NCBI GenBank assembly: GCA_963824345.1
Contig: CAWGOZ010000008.1
Location: 62,001 to 126,000 of the forward strand
Direction: 5' to 3'
DNA from: Palsa-89 sp963824345
GTDB taxonomy: Bacteria > Acidobacteriota > Terriglobia > Bryobacterales > Bryobacteraceae
Length of the DNA stretch: 64,000 nt
Each line of letters opens with the position of its first letter. Position 1 is the first letter of the stretch. Under the pieces are notes generated by a model. It worked only from the letters and a program-made list of their open reading frames with translations, did no database searches and had not been told where the DNA came from. Shown here in pieces: positions 15,906-24,818 of the stretch. Both the position numbers and the translations under genes were made by a program.

Positions 15906-17579
15906 CTAGCCCCCCGCCTTCAGGCTGCGTACCGCGACATGCAGATAAAGTTGCACATCGCGAAGATCCGCGGTAAGCGTGCCGTCGGTGGATTTGGGAG
16001 CAAGCGCCAGCTTCCACTGTTTGCCGATCGGGCTCGCATTATGCCAGGGAATGCCCCCCGCGATTTCCGGCGCGTGGGGCGAATCGCGATCCGCCACGCG
16101 GCCCAGGTAACAAACCGGCAATGACTTTTGATCCAGTTCGCTCGTGGCGCCCGACGCTAGCCGCAGTGTCGCCGTGGGCGGCACCGAAACACGGGCGGAC
16201 CAGAACCCCTGCGGCCTCTCCGGTACCGCTTCGCCCTTTCCAGCTTTCGATTTTTGCGTGCCTGCATCGGCCGACTCCGGCTCCCCAACCACAGCCAACC
16301 CCACGCCCCGCAGGCGGACGTGAGCCTGGTCCGCGAACAATTCCTCGGGCACCTCGAACGTCCATTGCGCGGCCGACCGTCCGGCGTCCCATTGCGATTT
16401 CGCCAATTCCTTCACCGAAATCGCCAGCACGTAATCCTGATCCCTTTGCGCAAGCTGCTGGACCCTGTCTCTCGCCGTTCTCACCCATAGCGCGACTTCA
16501 TCGAGATACCCCGGAGCTCCCTCCTGCGGGAACGGCGGTACGTACTCATACAGCTCCTTGAGACCGCGCCGGGCAGCCGCTAGCCGGGCCAGAGCCTCTC
16601 GGAAGTCGATTGAAAAATGGCGCTCGATCGGGGCGATTCGCTCGCTCCAATTGAACAAGCCGCCGGGACTCTGGGCTTGGTACACCTTCTCCCAGAACGC
16701 ATCCCGGTCCGCTTGCGATCTCTCGGTGCGAAAACCGATTTGCGCCAGAGCCCATTTCGCTTCGAGATCCAGGCTCTCTTTCCGCAGCCTTCCCGCCTCG
16801 GACGCTCCCATGGCGGCGAATCTCCGGGCCATCAGGTCGGCAACCAGTTCCCAGGCAGCCTCGTCGGCCTCCAGACGCGCGGCTTCAAACAAATGGTCCG
16901 GCTTGGCCTTGGCAACCCCGTCGAAAATATAGCTGGCGTCGTCTCCCCTGAGGTCGGCGTCCTTCAGAGGATAAGCGGCCAGCCAGGCGGCCAGTTCTCG
17001 CGCCGCCATTCGCTTGTTGAAGCCGGACGCCACCAGCTCGTCCGTCAAATCTTTCAGCTCCGCTTCGGCGCTTCTGTGGTTGGTCTCCAGGCTGTTTTGG
17101 GCGCCGCTCTCGAGAGCTGCGCGTTCGTACGGCAGCGTATCCAGACCGGCCTGCCGCTCGCGTTCCTGGACCCCATCCAGCCGCAGGGAGCGCTCCAGCT
17201 CCAATTGCAGCGTCCACTTCTCCTTCTGTAACCGATCACGCTCGGATCGCGCTTGCGTGCAACGGTCCAGTAAACCGGCCGCTTGATCGAGCAACGATTC
17301 CACTTGCAGATAGTTCAGTTCTCCGTCCGATTCGAGCGCCGAAAATTTGAACAAGCTCTCGATGGCCGCGATCGCGGGCAGACCGGCGGCGGGAACGCCA
17401 TACAGCTGGGTGGCTTTGGCTCGCAGCGCCGCAATGTCTTTCCGCTGGGACGCGAGAGGTTTGCGGCCTTCCTCAATCGCGTGCTGGTCGACTGCGATCT
17501 GCGGGTGTGGCCCAACGGCCAATCCGGCTTTGGCCCGAAGTCCCTCTTTTTCCGGGCTGGCCTTTTTTGTAGTCGACAC
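15906..17579 (-). CDS. Large hypothetical protein, weak resemblance to Tc toxin A C-terminal region
   Basis: A 557-residue protein without a signal peptide. The first 400 residues are mostly helical with Leu/Glu/Arg-rich coiled-coil stretches (RSERDRLQKEKWTLQLELERSL, about 109-130) and a segment FNWSERIAPIERHFSIDFREALARL (about 305-330). The C-terminal 180 residues are beta-rich: WTFEVPEELFADQAHVRLRGVGLAVVG (about 395-421) resembles the TcA pattern F-(E)-LPEALF...RRIKSVSLT, and the end has LTADLRDVQLYLHVAVRS. TcA proteins form injection channels of toxin complexes, but this protein is far shorter and alone. The relation is an inference from a few motifs; otherwise unknown. Confidence 0.6.
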   Translation of the reverse strand: MSTTKKASPEKEGLRAKAGLAVGPHPQIAVDQHAIEEGRKPLASQRKDIAALRAKATQLYGVPAAGLPAIAAIESLFKFSALESDGELNYLQVESLLDQAAGLLDRCTQARSERDRLQKEKWTLQLELERSLRLDGVQERERQAGLDTLPYERAALESGAQNSLETNHRSAEAELKDLTDELVASGFNKRMAARELAAWLAAYPLKDADLRGDDASYIFDGVAKAKPDHLFEAARLEADEAAWELVADLMARRFAAMGASEAGRLRKESLDLEAKWALAQIGFRTERSQADRDAFWEKVYQAQSPGGLFNWSERIAPIERHFSIDFREALARLAAARRGLKELYEYVPPFPQEGAPGYLDEVALWVRTARDRVQQLAQRDQDYVLAISVKELAKSQWDAGRSAAQWTFEVPEELFADQAHVRLRGVGLAVVGEPESADAGTQKSKAGKGEAVPERPQGFWSARVSVPPTATLRLASGATSELDQKSLPVCYLGRVADRDSPHAPEIAGGIPWHNASPIGKQWKLALAPKSTDGTLTADLRDVQLYLHVAVRSLKAGG

Positions 17580-17756
17580 GTTTACCTCCGGGATTTTTGA
17601 AACTTATGGAATTGTACACTGGACTTCTTCCGGACTGTGTAACGGGACTGTAATCGCGGCGAACTATTAAGCCCATGCGCGCATCAAGTTCAGGATCAGC
17701 TCTGCAGCAAGTTCGGCCCTCGGGACGCCTAGGTAAAATAGGCCAGAGCGCACTGC

Positions 17757-20177
17757 ATGACTTCCAATCACCAGAATGAACTCCAATCCGAAGCCGCCAG
17801 TCCGGCATTAACCTCCGAGGAGCTTCGGAAGATCGACGCCTATTGGCGCGCCTGCAACTATCTCTGCGCGGGAATGATCTACCTGCGCGATAATCCTCTG
17901 CTCAAGGCGCCGCTTCGCGCCGAGCATTTCAAGCATCGCCTGCTCGGACATTGGGGCTCGGACCCCGGCCAGACATTTGCGTGGGTCCATCTCAATCGCG
18001 TCATCCGTAAATATGACCTGGACATGATCTACCTATCGGGTCCCGGCCACGGCGCGCCGGCCGTCATTTCGAACTGCTATCTGGAAGGGACGTATTCGGA
18101 GATCTATCCGGAGAAGAGCCAGGACGAAAGCGGTCTGCTGAAGCTCTTTCGCGCTTTTTCGTTTCCAGGCCAGCTGGGCAGTCATTGCACGCCCGAAGTG
18201 CCAGGCTCCATTCACGAAGGCGGGGAGCTGGGCTACAGCATCTCGCACGCCTTTGGCGCGGCGTTCGACAACCCCGATCTGATTGTCAGCGTCGTGGTTG
18301 GCGATGGCGAAGCCGAGACCGGGCCGCTGGCTACCTCCTGGCACTCTAACAAGTTTCTGAATCCCATTCGCGACGGCGCTGTCTTGCCGATTCTGCATCT
18401 CAACGGCTACAAGATCGCCAACCCCACGCTGCTGGCAAGAATCACTCCCGAGGAACTCGATAATCTTTTCAAGGGCTATGGCTGGACGCCCTATGTGGTG
18501 GAGGGCGACGATCCCGCGTTGATGCATCCGAAGATGGCCGCGACGGTGGAGCAATGCGTCCAGCGCATTCGATCCATCCAGCAGGAGGCCCGGCGGACAG
18601 GGAAGCCGGATCGGCCACGCTGGCCGATGATCATCCTGCGCACTCCCAAAGGCTGGACTGGCCCCAAACAGGTGGACGGCCATCGCGTGGAAGGCTTCTG
18701 GAGAGCCCATCAAGTGCCGGTGTTGGATGTGCAATCCAATCCAGAGCATCTCAAAATCGTCGAACAGTGGATGCGCAGCTATCGGCCCGAGGAGCTATTC
18801 GATTCGCGGGGCACGTTGATTCCCGAACTCAGGGAACTTCCACCGGCCGGAGAACGGCGCATGAGCGCCAACCCGCACGCCAACGGTGGAAAGTTGCGAA
18901 AGCCGCTCCATCTGCCCGATTTTTGCGATTATGGCGTCTCTATCGACAGCCCGGGGACCAAGGAGATTTCGCCCACTGAGACGCTTGGGAAGTTTCTGCG
19001 CGATGTCATGCGCCGCAACATGACTAGCTTCCGCGTCTTCAGCCCCGACGAAAATGCATCCAACCGTCTGCAGGATATTTATGAAGCCAGCCTCAAGACG
19101 TGGATGGCCGCCATTTGGCCGGAAGATGCCGATGGCACCGATATCGCTCCCGATGGCCGCGTGATGGAGATGCTGAGCGAACACACTCTGGAGGGCTGGT
19201 TAGAGGGCTATATTCTGACTGGCCGCCACGGGCTCTTTAACACCTACGAAGCCTTCGTCCATATTATCGATTCCATGTACAACCAACATGCAAAATGGTT
19301 GGAAAAGTCCAAGCTGGAACTGGATTGGCGGCTTCCCATCTCATCGCTCAATCTGCTGATCTCTTCACTCGTCTGGCGGCAGGATCACAATGGATTCACG
19401 CACCAGGATCCGGGATTCCTGGATGTCGTCAGCAACAAGAGCGCCGAAATCACGCGCATTTACCTTCCACCCGACGCCAATTGTCTGCTCAGCGTGGCGG
19501 ATCACTGTCTGCGCAGCCAGGACTACGTCAACGTCATTGTCGCGGACAAGCAATCGCACCTGATCTACCTGGATATGGATGCCGCCATCGTCCATTGCAC
19601 CAAGGGCATCGGGATTTGGGATTGGGCCAGTAACGACAATGGCGTGGATCCGGACGTGGTGGTGGCATGCGCCGGCGACATTTTGACGCAGGAGGCCCTG
19701 GCGGCCGTTGCCATTCTTCGTCAGAACGTTCCGGATCTGAAAATCCGCTTCGTCAATGTAGTCGATCTGTATCGCCTGCAACCGGCCTCGGAACATCCGC
19801 ACGGGCTCTCCGACCACGACTTCGACTCCCTCTTCACCACCGACAAACCGGTGATCTTCAATTTTCATGGTTATCCCTGGCTGATACATAAGTTCACCTA
19901 CCGGAGAACCAACCACGTGAACATCCATGTGCGCGGTTACAAGGAGAAAGGCAACATTAATACCCCCTTGGAACTGTTGATTCGCAATCAGGTGGACCGC
20001 TTTAATCTGGCCATTGATGTTATCGATCGCGTACCGAAGCTACAGGGCCCCGGCGCTCATCTCAAAGAATGGCTGAAGGGGCAAATCATCGAAAGCATCA
20101 CTTACGCCGATACCGAGGGCCAGGACAAACCCGAGATCCGAGGCTGGAAGTGGCCGTTAACGCCAATGAATAAATGA
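17757..20177 (+). CDS. xfp: Phosphoketolase (Xfp)
   Basis: An 806-residue thiamine-diphosphate enzyme that cleaves xylulose 5-phosphate (and often fructose 6-phosphate) to acetyl phosphate plus glyceraldehyde 3-phosphate or erythrose 4-phosphate. Family signatures: GPGHGAPA (about 95-102), EGTYSEIYP, GELGYSISHAFGAAFDNPD and the ThDP motif GDGEAETGPL...LNGYKIANPT (about 182-223), plus the C-terminal NVVDLYRL and HGYPWLIHKF. Length matches the family (about 790-820). No acetate kinase or phosphotransacetylase gene is adjacent, so acetyl phosphate would feed enzymes encoded elsewhere. The ATG is chosen as the only start near the family N-terminus. Confidence 0.96.
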   Translation: MTSNHQNELQSEAASPALTSEELRKIDAYWRACNYLCAGMIYLRDNPLLKAPLRAEHFKHRLLGHWGSDPGQTFAWVHLNRVIRKYDLDMIYLSGPGHGAPAVISNCYLEGTYSEIYPEKSQDESGLLKLFRAFSFPGQLGSHCTPEVPGSIHEGGELGYSISHAFGAAFDNPDLIVSVVVGDGEAETGPLATSWHSNKFLNPIRDGAVLPILHLNGYKIANPTLLARITPEELDNLFKGYGWTPYVVEGDDPALMHPKMAATVEQCVQRIRSIQQEARRTGKPDRPRWPMIILRTPKGWTGPKQVDGHRVEGFWRAHQVPVLDVQSNPEHLKIVEQWMRSYRPEELFDSRGTLIPELRELPPAGERRMSANPHANGGKLRKPLHLPDFCDYGVSIDSPGTKEISPTETLGKFLRDVMRRNMTSFRVFSPDENASNRLQDIYEASLKTWMAAIWPEDADGTDIAPDGRVMEMLSEHTLEGWLEGYILTGRHGLFNTYEAFVHIIDSMYNQHAKWLEKSKLELDWRLPISSLNLLISSLVWRQDHNGFTHQDPGFLDVVSNKSAEITRIYLPPDANCLLSVADHCLRSQDYVNVIVADKQSHLIYLDMDAAIVHCTKGIGIWDWASNDNGVDPDVVVACAGDILTQEALAAVAILRQNVPDLKIRFVNVVDLYRLQPASEHPHGLSDHDFDSLFTTDKPVIFNFHGYPWLIHKFTYRRTNHVNIHVRGYKEKGNINTPLELLIRNQVDRFNLAIDVIDRVPKLQGPGAHLKEWLKGQIIESITYADTEGQDKPEIRGWKWPLTPMNK

Positions 20178-20355
20178 ATATCGGATGAATTTGTCCAGCT
20201 TGACCAAGCCGGCTTGACCGCACGTGGTGAGATTGATCTTGGCTGGTCGCCGCCATCAACACCTTACAACGATACGGTGCCCTCCCCGCGAATTAGAACA
20301 TGCGCTCGGCCAGCGTTCGGTACTTGTCATGCTTCAGGCACGGAGGAGAAAGCAT

Positions 20356-20774
20356 ATGCAATGGATCGATGAAATGTTTGTCAACATGGAAAAGGAACGG
20401 AGCGCAAAACGCGTGGAACGGGCTGTGTCATCGATTCGAGCAATGTCAACGAGTTTAACAACCACAGAGAGCGGGCGGGACAAACGCCGGCGCGCTTGGC
20501 CCAACGGCATTTCCAATGCGAGGTTCACCTGCCTGGAATGCACGCCAAGAGCCTGGCCTTAAGCCTGGACGAGAAGGATCTCCGAATCTCGGTTCACCAC
20601 GATTTTCCGGAGCAGCCGTTTACCATCACAGTCGAAATTGGGAAAGAAGGCCAACGCAGTCACTGGATGCTTGGAGGAGCCACCGAAGAAAACGCAATGC
20701 CAACGGACCAACAGTTGTCGGAGAACCTGCTCAAGCCCATGCTCTCTACTGCCGCTATCAGTAGAGAGATATAA
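20356..20774 (+). pseudogene. Small hypothetical gene broken by a frameshift
   Basis: Strong GGAGGAG Shine-Dalgarno, then MQWIDEMFVNMEKERSAKRVERAV in one frame. Around 20425-20430 the coding signal passes to the -1 frame, which reads VIDSSNVNEFNNHRERAGQTP and on to LALSLDEKDLRISVHHDF...PFTITVEIGKEG before a TAA. The two halves together look like one roughly 138-residue cytosolic protein (an N-terminal helix, a N-E-F-N-N segment and a C-terminal beta region). The first frame instead ends at about 20562 with low-quality sequence. Either a true mutation or a sequencing error; function unknown. Confidence 0.5.
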
Positions 20775-20831
20775 CTCGGCTGCTACGATCTTTCTTGCGA
20801 ATGCGGCCGGCTTGCCCGCTGCAACTGCTTG

Positions 20832-21050
20832 TTAAAGCTTGCTGCTGTGCTCGGTGGCGTGATGCTTGCCGGCTTCTTCGGCGTGATGTGTCGCGTGCGA
20901 CAGGTGCCCGTGCGCGATGTGCGCATGGTGCCCGGCCTGTACGTGATCGCCCGCTTCGTGATGTTTCGCGGCTTCACGGTGGTGTTTGGCCGCGTGCTCA
21001 TGGTGATTGGCTGCCTCATGATGATGAGAAGCGCCTGTATGATTCGACAT
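20832..21050 (-). CDS. Histidine-rich small protein, 72 aa
   Basis: From the ATG at 21050 (AAGGAG upstream) the protein starts MSNHTGASHHHEAANHHEHA and continues with tandem-like AxHHxEAAxHHEAG units to the end; about one third of residues are His, with Ala and Glu filling most of the rest. It should form an amphipathic helix with repeated His pairs, suited to binding Ni, Zn, Cu or Co, or buffering. Such small proteins recur in Acidobacteria and Proteobacteria without an assigned function. No metal transporter is adjacent; the next gene downstream on the other side is an MFS pump. Confidence 0.8.
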   Translation of the reverse strand: MSNHTGASHHHEAANHHEHAAKHHREAAKHHEAGDHVQAGHHAHIAHGHLSHATHHAEEAGKHHATEHSSKL

Positions 21051-21184
21051 GCTCGATAATTCTCCTTTGATGAACAGAATCGGACCTGGATTCAGACCCA
21101 GGCTTATAATCCTCCAAACTCTGCCGAGAATCAAATGAATAGTATGTGAATGTAAATTCCGTGAAGTGTTCGTGAATACCGGCT

Positions 21185-22600
21185 TCACTCCGCATGCTCC
21201 AGCACTTTATGCTGACTGGTGGCGTTCCCGTCCAGGCTTCTCAATTCGCGAAAAATAATCGTGGACAAAACCGTCAATCCGCCCAGTACGAAGAACCCGT
21301 AGTGAATACCGTGAATCATTTCCAGTGGGGTGGAATGCAGGCGATCGGGAATGAAAATCGCGGTGACCAGCGATGCCGTCGCGATGCCGAAACTGATAGA
21401 CATTTGCTGCATGGTGCTGGCGATGGTGCTCGCGCTGCTGGCCTGTTCCTCGTTCACGTCCGCATACACCAGCGTGTTCATGCTGGTATATTGCAGCGAA
21501 CTGAAGAACCCGTAACAGAACATGGTCGGAACGATCAACCAGACCGGCGTTCCCATGCCAATGGTGGCGAAGAGACCAATCAGACCGCCCAGGATTAGCG
21601 TGTTGGAAATCAGCACGCCGCGGTAGCCGAAGCGCGCCAGAATCCGCGGCATGGTCATCTTCAAGCTCATGGCCGCGATGGCCTGCGGCATCATCATCAG
21701 GCCGGAATAAATCGGCGTGAATCCCAGGCCAACCTGGTACAGCAGCGGAAGGATGAACGGGATGCCTCCGATGCCCAGACGCGTGAAAAAGCTGCCGCTC
21801 ACCGCCGCGCGGAATGTCCGGATGCGAAACAAGTCCAGCTCCAGCAACGGAAACTGCGTTTTCGCAGCATGCAGCCCATAGCCTGCTAACAGCAAGATCG
21901 AAATCGCCAAAAGTCCAAGGATTTCACCCAGGCTTAACGTATTTTCGCCGAATACCTCTAGCACGTATGACAATAGCGCAATGCCGGAACCAAACAGAAT
22001 CAGGCCGACCACGTCCAGTGGATTGGATTTCTCGCGATAATCCGGTAAATGCAGATATACCAGGATTAAGCCGGCCAGGCCGATCGGAAGATTCACGAAA
22101 AAGATGACTCTCCAGTGCAGGTAAGCCACGATCAGACCGCCGGCGATCGGCCCGAGCATGGGTCCCACCAACCCAGGGACGGCGACAAAGCTCATGGCGC
22201 GAATAAGCTCGGACTTTGCGAACGTCCGTACGATCGTGAGCCGCCCCACCGGCACCATCATGGCGCCTCCGCAGCCTTGCAAGATGCGGCAGGCCACCAG
22301 CGCGTGGATATTCGTCGAAATGCCGCACAGCAGCGACCCCAACGTGAACAAGCCGATGGCCGACGCGAACACACGCCGCGTTCCGTACCGGTCCGCCATC
22401 CAGCCGCTGATGGGAATGAAGACCGCCAGGCTCAATGTATAGCTGGATAGCACCGCCTTCATACTGAGCGGGGCCACCTTCAGCGCCTCCGCTATGGCGG
22501 GCACGGCGGTGTTCAGAATCGTGGTGTCCAGCGACTCCATGAAAAACGCTACCGCCACCAGCCACGGTAACAGTTGCTTGCTCGACGGGCGCGCTTCCAT
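21185..22600 (-). CDS. DHA2-family MFS drug efflux transporter
   Basis: A 471-residue integral membrane protein with about 14 hydrophobic segments, the DHA2 (EmrB/QacA, HsrA-like) arrangement. Motif A is GWMADRYGTRRVF (about residues 65-77), motif D1 LDTTILNTAVPAIA (about 24-37) and motif C GLVGPMLGPIAGG (about 147-159). It should export hydrophobic or cationic compounds by proton antiport. No EmrA-type periplasmic adaptor is beside it, so it probably acts without an outer-membrane partner. Divergent from the amine dehydrogenase-like gene, sharing a 48-base intergenic promoter region. Confidence 0.93.
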   Translation of the reverse strand: MEARPSSKQLLPWLVAVAFFMESLDTTILNTAVPAIAEALKVAPLSMKAVLSSYTLSLAVFIPISGWMADRYGTRRVFASAIGLFTLGSLLCGISTNIHALVACRILQGCGGAMMVPVGRLTIVRTFAKSELIRAMSFVAVPGLVGPMLGPIAGGLIVAYLHWRVIFFVNLPIGLAGLILVYLHLPDYREKSNPLDVVGLILFGSGIALLSYVLEVFGENTLSLGEILGLLAISILLLAGYGLHAAKTQFPLLELDLFRIRTFRAAVSGSFFTRLGIGGIPFILPLLYQVGLGFTPIYSGLMMMPQAIAAMSLKMTMPRILARFGYRGVLISNTLILGGLIGLFATIGMGTPVWLIVPTMFCYGFFSSLQYTSMNTLVYADVNEEQASSASTIASTMQQMSISFGIATASLVTAIFIPDRLHSTPLEMIHGIHYGFFVLGGLTVLSTIIFRELRSLDGNATSQHKVLEHAE

Positions 22601-22648
22601 GAGGCCACACTAGCAGACTCGTTGCAGCATGCGTTAGACTTCGGAAGT

Positions 22649-24340
22649 GTGCCAAAAAAGCCTCCGCTACCGCTGACTGACGTGGGCGCCCCCAAATCCA
22701 GATTCATTGTTCTCTGTCTGATGATGGCCGCCAGTGTCTGGGGTCAAAGTATTCCCGTTAACGACCCGACAGTGATCGCCAAGTGCGGAAGCTGCCACGC
22801 CCCCGACGAGCACGGAAACATGCAGCGCATCTCCTGGGAGCGGACCACGCCCGAGGGTTGGCAGGAAGCGCTGAAACGAATGATCCTGGAAAACGGCGTC
22901 TCGGTCACGCCTGCCGAAGCGCGGTCCATCGTCAAATATCTCAGCCAGTCCCATGGGCTGGCGCCCGAGGAAGCCAAGCCATTCATGTACGACGCGGAGC
23001 GCGTGATTCACGAAGAAACGATCCCCAGCGAAAATGTGCGACGTGCTTGCGCCCGTTGCCATAGCTTTGCCCGCGCGCTTTCGTGGCGGCGCTCGCCCGA
23101 GGAGTGGAAGCAGTTCGCCGATCTGCATGCCGCGCGTTTTCACTTTTCGCCCAACTCCGAGGCTGTTGCTTTTCTTACGCAGGCCGCCCCGCTTCACACG
23201 CCCGAATGGGACGCCTGGATCGCCGCCACTCGCACCCCGAATCTCACCGGCCGCTGGCTGGTGACCGCTTCCCTAGCGGGGCGGGGAAAATTTTACGGTG
23301 AGATGCAAGTGCAGCCCGCCGACACGGCGCAGGGCGATGGGGAATTCACCAGCAGCGTGCTTCTCACGTCGGTCAGCGACGGCACCGGCATCCTCCGCGC
23401 CGGACGCAGCGTGGTCTACGGGTCCTACGCCTGGCGCGGGCGTTCCAAGGGCCGGGAGCCCGCCGGCGCTGCTCCCGACGATATCAACAGCGAAGCGCGC
23501 GAAGTCCTGTGGATGGCACCCGATCAGGCGACGGCCGAGGGCCGCTGGTTCTGGGGACAATATCAGGAATTCGGTTTCGAGGTGACGATGCGCCGCGCCA
23601 ATTCCGATCCAACGCTGCTGCTGGTGGATCGATCGTCGCTGAAGACCGGTTCCCAAGCCAATCGAGTGCGCCTGATCGGCGATCGCCTTCCCGCCCAGGT
23701 GTCGCCCGCCGATCTGGACTTCGGTCCGGGTGTCAGCGTGCGCCGTATTGTTTCGCACACCCCGCGCGAGGTCGTCGCCGAAGTGGACGTCGCTCCCGAC
23801 GCCCGGCTCGGCAAACACGACGTGGCGCTTCTCGGATCCGTAGCGCCGGGCGCCGTCGCGATTTATGACCGCGTTGATTACATCAAGGTGGTCCCCGATT
23901 CCGCTCTGGCGGCGTTCGGCGACCAGGCACACGCTCGCGGCTATCAGCAGTTCCAGGCCATCGGCTATCAAAGGGGCCCCGACGGCAAGCCGCACACCGC
24001 CGACGATGTGGAACTCGGTCCGCTGGGTCCGCTCGGCGCCAACGATGATGTCACTTGGTCGCTGGAGGTGTTCTACTCGGCGCCCGGCAGCAGCGCGGAT
24101 TTCGTCGGCCAGGTCAGCCCAACGGGTTTCTTTACGCCTGCCGTCCAAAGCGCCAACAACAATTTCGATGTTTGGGTGGTGGCAACTGCTAAAAATGAAA
24201 AAGACAAGAGCGGCAAACCGCTGGTTGGTAAGTCCTACCTGGTGGTTACCGTTCCGTCCTACATGTTCAATGGACATCGGTATGTCCGGGATCTGGATCG
24301 CTGGGTGGATGACGGGCCGGTAGAAGGAGGCGGTAAATGA
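22649..24340 (+). CDS. Quinohemoprotein amine dehydrogenase alpha subunit-like diheme protein
   Basis: A 563-residue exported protein. A signal-like hydrophobic segment ends at VWGQS (about 34). Two c-type heme sites follow, C46-GSC-H50 and C134-ARC-H138, then several beta domains (about 190-560) matching the alpha subunit of quinohemoprotein amine dehydrogenase, ending with a segment like SYLVVTVPSYMFNGHRYVRDLDRW. The canonical enzyme oxidises primary amines with a crosslinked CTQ cofactor on a small gamma subunit plus a beta propeller; neither gene is visible here, so this may be an orphan electron-transfer protein. GTG at 22649 is chosen because upstream starts would overlap the divergent MFS gene. 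Confidence 0.85.
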   Translation: MPKKPPLPLTDVGAPKSRFIVLCLMMAASVWGQSIPVNDPTVIAKCGSCHAPDEHGNMQRISWERTTPEGWQEALKRMILENGVSVTPAEARSIVKYLSQSHGLAPEEAKPFMYDAERVIHEETIPSENVRRACARCHSFARALSWRRSPEEWKQFADLHAARFHFSPNSEAVAFLTQAAPLHTPEWDAWIAATRTPNLTGRWLVTASLAGRGKFYGEMQVQPADTAQGDGEFTSSVLLTSVSDGTGILRAGRSVVYGSYAWRGRSKGREPAGAAPDDINSEAREVLWMAPDQATAEGRWFWGQYQEFGFEVTMRRANSDPTLLLVDRSSLKTGSQANRVRLIGDRLPAQVSPADLDFGPGVSVRRIVSHTPREVVAEVDVAPDARLGKHDVALLGSVAPGAVAIYDRVDYIKVVPDSALAAFGDQAHARGYQQFQAIGYQRGPDGKPHTADDVELGPLGPLGANDDVTWSLEVFYSAPGSSADFVGQVSPTGFFTPAVQSANNNFDVWVVATAKNEKDKSGKPLVGKSYLVVTVPSYMFNGHRYVRDLDRWVDDGPVEGGGK

Positions 24341-24723
24341 AAAGGATTCTGCGGGATTTGCGGGCTGTGGCCATGGGCTTCCTCCTGATCGCGGGTTCGG
24401 CGGAAGCACATCACGGGTATGCCCAATTCGACACCAAAACACTCGTGACGTTGAAGGGAACCGTGACCGATTTCCATTACGTCAATCCGCATAGCGTGGT
24501 TGAATTCGACGTAAAGGACCCCCAGGGCCAAGTGCAAAGCTGGAAAGGCGAGTTGACCAGTCCCGCCCATCTGAATCCGCGAGGCTGGACCGCCACAACG
24601 CTGCAGCCCGGCGACGAGATTACTATCGCCGGCTACCGTGCCAAGAACGGCGCTCCTTCGCTTTGGGTTACCAGGATCGTGCTGGCAAACGGCGAAGAGC
24701 TGAAGATCGCCGGCGAAAACTGA
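24337..24723 (+). CDS. Exported DUF6152-family protein
   Basis: A 128-residue protein with a signal peptide (about 1-23, GSAEAHH) and one small beta domain. The conserved block begins AHHGYAQFD and continues LKGTVTDFHYVNPHSVVEFDV, ELTSPAHLNPRGWTATTLQPGDE; this His-rich start and the N-P-H motif are typical of DUF6152. Its ATG overlaps the stop of the diheme protein by 4 bases, so they are translationally coupled. DUF6152 proteins are usually found next to the DLxGxW secreted proteins that follow here. The biochemical role is unknown. Confidence 0.85.
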   Translation: MKRILRDLRAVAMGFLLIAGSAEAHHGYAQFDTKTLVTLKGTVTDFHYVNPHSVVEFDVKDPQGQVQSWKGELTSPAHLNPRGWTATTLQPGDEITIAGYRAKNGAPSLWVTRIVLANGEELKIAGEN

Positions 24724-24818
24724 CGCCGCGCCGGGCCATGGCAAACGGCCCGCCCAACTGTCGCCCAACTTGACTTTTCACTAGCTTTGTTTTATATCTA
24801 GGCCACTTGGGGAGGGCT

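Noticed and set aside
20224..20562. Plus-strand 112-codon frame starting before the frameshifted gene
   Set aside because: Its upstream part has no ribosome site; the coding signal starts at the GGAGGAG-preceded ATG at 20356.
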